This document shows positions 19,954-21,204 of a stretch of DNA of 21,204 nt, in pieces; the first letter of the stretch is position 1, and the number at the start of each line of letters is the position of its first letter. The notes below the pieces were generated by a model. The model saw only the letters and a program-made list of their open reading frames with translations, was not told the origin of the DNA and did no database searches. The position numbers and the translations under genes are program-made. The stretch comes from a virus, in the IMG/VR virus record IMGVR_UViG_3300023176_002577, positions 1 through 21,204 of that record; one strand, written 5' to 3'.

Positions 19954-20355
19954 TTATCTTGTTGCCTCTAATATGAATGTGAACTCCTGGGTTGGAAACT
20001 CTTGTCCAACAATATCAAAGATAACAGTGACTTCGAATTCATTAGTATCAGGACTTGGATTAACCTCAACCTGTACATTTTCAATTCTTGGTTCAAAGTT
20101 GTCTAACGTAATCTCAATTTGCCTTTGAATAACAGAAGCAGTACCAAAATCAACAAACTCAAATAGACTTGAACGTACTTCTGATCCCAAAAGAGAGTTA
20201 AAAAACCTTTCAGTTGGAATGGTCTCCACTAAATTCCTTACGGATCTTTTGATTGCGTTCTCATTTTTAAGAATCGTTAGATCCTTTGTTACCGGATGGG
20301 GTTCAAAGGATAAACTAATATCTTTAAATGATCTAGATATCCTTTGAATTGCCAT
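19954..20355 (-). CDS. 25: Baseplate wedge subunit / sheath initiator gp25
   Basis: The product has 133 residues against 132 in T4 gp25. This family includes TssE of type VI secretion and gpW-like wedge proteins, which join the wedge core to the first sheath ring. The family signature is visible: AIKRSVRNLVETIPTERFF (about residues 34-52), LFEFVDFGTASVIQRQIE (about 64-81) and the conserved EPR motif in DNFEPRIENV (EPR at 88-90), then alternating beta strands to the C-terminus. It is followed after one base by gp6, its binding partner in T4. The ATG at 20355 is preceded by a late promoter box about 23 bases upstream; no strong ribosome binding site is seen. Confidence 0.95.
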   Translation of the reverse strand: MAIQRISRSFKDISLSFEPHPVTKDLTILKNENAIKRSVRNLVETIPTERFFNSLLGSEVRSSLFEFVDFGTASVIQRQIEITLDNFEPRIENVQVEVNPSPDTNEFEVTVIFDIVGQEFPTQEFTFILEATR

Positions 20356-20378
20356 CTGAACGAGAGTTTTCTTGCCTT

Positions 20379-20386
20379 TATTTATG
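20379..20386 (-). promoter_or_regulatory. T4-type late promoter box upstream of gp25
   Basis: The minus strand reads CATAAATA, which fits the NATAAATA form of T4-family late promoters, with one change from TATAAATA. The box lies just after the TAA stop of the 83-residue gene (20390-20388) and ends 23 bases before the gp25 ATG. It would drive gp25, gp6 and the giant gene as one late unit. Confidence 0.6.
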
Positions 20387-20387
20387 C

Positions 20388-20639
20388 TTAATGCCAGGGA
20401 TTGCCGTATATTGGTTCAGTTCCATACGACCAATCATCATAATCCTCATCATTGCGAATCTTTTCATGCAATTCAGTTTGCTTTTTAAGATCGTGCTTAG
20501 GTGCAAGATCATGCATAACCTCTGTAATGACTCTTTTTGATGGTAAATCCCTCATTGAACCATAATCTGATGCGAGTCTATCGGTTCCCCACATCTGATA
20601 CATGTATTCTTGATCTCTATCTACTGGTGAGTTAGACAT
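20388..20639 (-). CDS. Hypothetical protein, 83 residues, hydrophilic
   Basis: I do not recognise this protein. It has 83 residues, begins MSNSPVDRDQEYMYQMWG and ends DDWSYGTEPIYGNPWH. It is hydrophilic, with an acidic C-terminal third rich in Asp, Tyr and Trp and a central Lys/His/Glu-rich helix-like stretch (about residues 38-62). There is no signal peptide, membrane segment or cysteine. It lies 68 bases after speD and 32 bases before gp25 on the same strand, which supports it as a real phage gene. The start has no clear ribosome binding site (upstream TAGCTAAA), but an inverted repeat ends 8 bases before the ATG. Linked expression with the baseplate genes is an inference from position; a role in wedge assembly or as a minor virion protein would be a guess. 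Confidence 0.7.
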   Translation of the reverse strand: MSNSPVDRDQEYMYQMWGTDRLASDYGSMRDLPSKRVITEVMHDLAPKHDLKKQTELHEKIRNDEDYDDWSYGTEPIYGNPWH

Positions 20640-20647
20640 TTTAGCTA

Positions 20648-20668
20648 CTGTTTTAGGACATAAAACAG
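20648..20668 (-). other. Perfect 8-bp hairpin before the 83-residue gene
   Basis: On the minus strand CTGTTTTA and TAAAACAG form a perfect 8-bp stem with a 5-base loop (TGTCC), ending 8 bases before the ATG at 20639. A second inverted repeat, CATAAAA/TTTTATG (20659-20678), shares bases 20661-20665 with this stem, so the two cannot form together. The stem is AT-rich and no T-run follows it, so it does not look like a terminator of minus-strand transcription. It could affect translation start or RNA stability. Confidence 0.4.
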
Positions 20669-20678
20669 AACTTTTATG

Positions 20679-20698
20679 AAGGAGGTTGCTATCTCCTT
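20679..20698 (-). terminator. Small hairpin after speD, weak terminator or RNA-processing candidate
   Basis: AAGGAG and CTCCTT form a 6-bp stem with an 8-base loop, starting 9 bases after the speD stop. On the minus strand the downstream sequence is CATAAAAG, which lacks a T-run, so termination would be weak. A T-rich tail (GATTTTTATTT) is found only on the plus-strand side, where no gene lies upstream. It may instead protect the 3' end of the speD message. The call is tentative. Confidence 0.3.
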
Positions 20699-20707
20699 GA
20701 TTTTTAT

Positions 20708-21034
20708 TTAACGAGCAACTTCTCTGAGTGAGTAATTATCAGAATTAAGGTATTTTAGTATCTCTAAGGCGATTAATTTTGGGTTTCCTGCCCCACAAGT
20801 GTATACATCCACTGCTAAACATCCATTTTCTGGCCAAGTATGGCACGAAACATGACTTTCTGCTAGTGCGATCACTACAGTACATCCTTGTGGGATGAAA
20901 CAATGAGAAAAAACGTTCAAAATTGTCATATCGGCACGTTCAATGCCTTTAATCATGACATTTTTGAGGTCTTCAATGCTGTTTATAAGATCATAGTCAA
21001 CATCATACACCTCAAGAAGGAGGTGTTTCCCCAT
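20708..21034 (-). CDS. speD: S-adenosylmethionine decarboxylase (pyruvoyl-dependent, SpeD)
   Basis: The enzyme removes CO2 from S-adenosylmethionine to give the aminopropyl donor for spermidine synthesis in the host cytoplasm. The class 1b signature is present: ESHVSCHTWPE, in which the Glu-Ser bond is cut and the Ser becomes the pyruvoyl cofactor, and DVYTCG. Ser, His and Cys are spaced 5 and 20 apart (S60, H65, C80 from this start), as in the Thermotoga enzyme (S63, H68, C83). The start chosen is the ATG at 21034, giving 108 residues beginning MGKHLLLEVYDV, which aligns with GRHL near the start of bacterial SpeD; an in-frame TTG at 21049 would add five residues. The gene is a known auxiliary metabolic gene in cyanomyoviruses. 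Some phage SpeD homologues act on other amino acids, so the substrate is inferred. It is the only metabolic gene in the window. Confidence 0.93.
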   Translation of the reverse strand: MGKHLLLEVYDVDYDLINSIEDLKNVMIKGIERADMTILNVFSHCFIPQGCTVVIALAESHVSCHTWPENGCLAVDVYTCGAGNPKLIALEILKYLNSDNYSLREVAR

Positions 21035-21069
21035 AGAAAAGCGTTCCAATTCAGTTTTCTAACAAAAAA

Positions 21070-21189
21070 CTATTTATTTTCTCTTTCTTGGGCAGTTTTC
21101 CAGTGATATTCATCTTCATTACCCATCCCAAGTCGCTCATAACCGTTTTCAACCTGATAATATTGAGTCGAAACCTTAAAATCGGGCAT
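21070..21189 (-). CDS. Short acidic ORF at the right edge, possibly the 3' end of a longer gene
   Basis: This ORF reads MPDFKVSTQYYQVENGYERL and continues for 19 more residues, ending in AQERENK and a TAG stop at 21072-21070. It has 39 residues from the ATG at 21189. The frame stays open to the window edge (PKEPK before the Met), so it may be the C-terminus of a larger protein. No ribosome binding site is visible before the ATG. The composition (Tyr, Glu, Asn, Gln and Trp) looks protein-like and resembles the small gene at 20388-20639 in character only. I do not recognise it and assign no function. Confidence 0.5.
   Translation of the reverse strand: MPDFKVSTQYYQVENGYERLGMGNEDEYHWKTAQERENK
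21071..21078 (-). promoter_or_regulatory. Candidate late promoter box upstream of speD
   Basis: The minus strand reads AATAAATA, one base from TATAAATA and fitting NATAAATA. It overlaps the stop of the right-edge ORF and lies 36 bases before the speD ATG at 21034. In an AT-rich genome such an 8-mer can occur by chance. The support is its placement, which mirrors the boxes before gp25 and gp8: all three lie at or beside the end of the preceding gene. Confidence 0.45.
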
Positions 21190-21204
21190 TTTTGGTTCTT
21201 TTGG

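Noticed and set aside
20679-20709. Plus-strand rho-independent terminator (stem plus GATTTTTATTT)
   Set aside because: The shape fits, but there is no plus-strand gene upstream to terminate and the stem is only 6 bp.
20699-20712. GTTAAATA at the speD stop as a further late promoter
   Set aside because: It differs from TATAAATA at two positions, including the conserved second base, and such strings are common in this AT-rich sequence.
21035-21049. TTG start adding five residues to SpeD
   Set aside because: An ATG 15 bases downstream aligns better with the usual SpeD N-terminus, and neither start has a strong ribosome binding site; kept only as an alternative.
1-21204. CRISPR array, tRNA, insertion sequence or attachment site
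   Set aside because: No regular direct repeats with spacers, tRNA-like cloverleaf, transposase or flanking duplication was found; nearly all bases are within structural genes.

Overview
The window is about 21 kb of an AT-rich genome in which every credible gene lies on the minus strand, so transcription runs from right to left. Gene content and order point to the baseplate cluster of a marine T4-like myovirus, most probably a cyanophage of Prochlorococcus or Synechococcus; a related marine myophage, such as one infecting SAR11, is not excluded. The evidence is recognisable T4 gp25, gp6 and gp8 homologues in T4 order, a DUF4815-type virion protein of the kind common in cyanomyoviruses, a YHYH domain inside a giant structural protein, a small phage speD gene, and T4-type late promoter boxes (NATAAATA). 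The host cannot be read from this window.

Layout in transcription order. The right edge holds a short acidic ORF of unknown function (21189 to 21070). Next comes speD, encoding a pyruvoyl-dependent S-adenosylmethionine decarboxylase (21034 to 20708). A 68-base gap rich in small inverted repeats leads to an 83-residue protein of unknown function (20639 to 20388). Then come gp25, the sheath initiator and baseplate wedge protein (20355 to 19954), and gp6, the main wedge protein (19952 to 17985). A giant 3976-codon gene in the gp7 position follows (17983 to 6053), then gp8 (6030 to 4480), then a DUF4815 virion protein that is open for 1492 codons and runs off the left edge (4477 to 1).

The structural genes are packed very tightly: gaps of 1, 1, 22 and 2 bases separate gp25/gp6, gp6/gp7-like, gp7-like/gp8 and gp8/DUF4815. 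Candidate late promoters sit at the 3' ends of the preceding genes, before speD, gp25 and gp8. This suggests late transcription as overlapping units with translational coupling inside each unit.

The most notable object is the giant gene. Its N-terminal roughly 240 residues resemble the C-terminal core region of T4 gp7, which joins gp6 in the wedge. The remaining 3700 residues are a mosaic of repeated glycine/serine-rich beta modules around one YHYH domain. The same kinds of module occur in gp8 and in the DUF4815 protein, so the baseplate proteins appear to have grown by exchanging a shared set of repeats. No RNA gene, CRISPR array, insertion sequence or integration site was seen.
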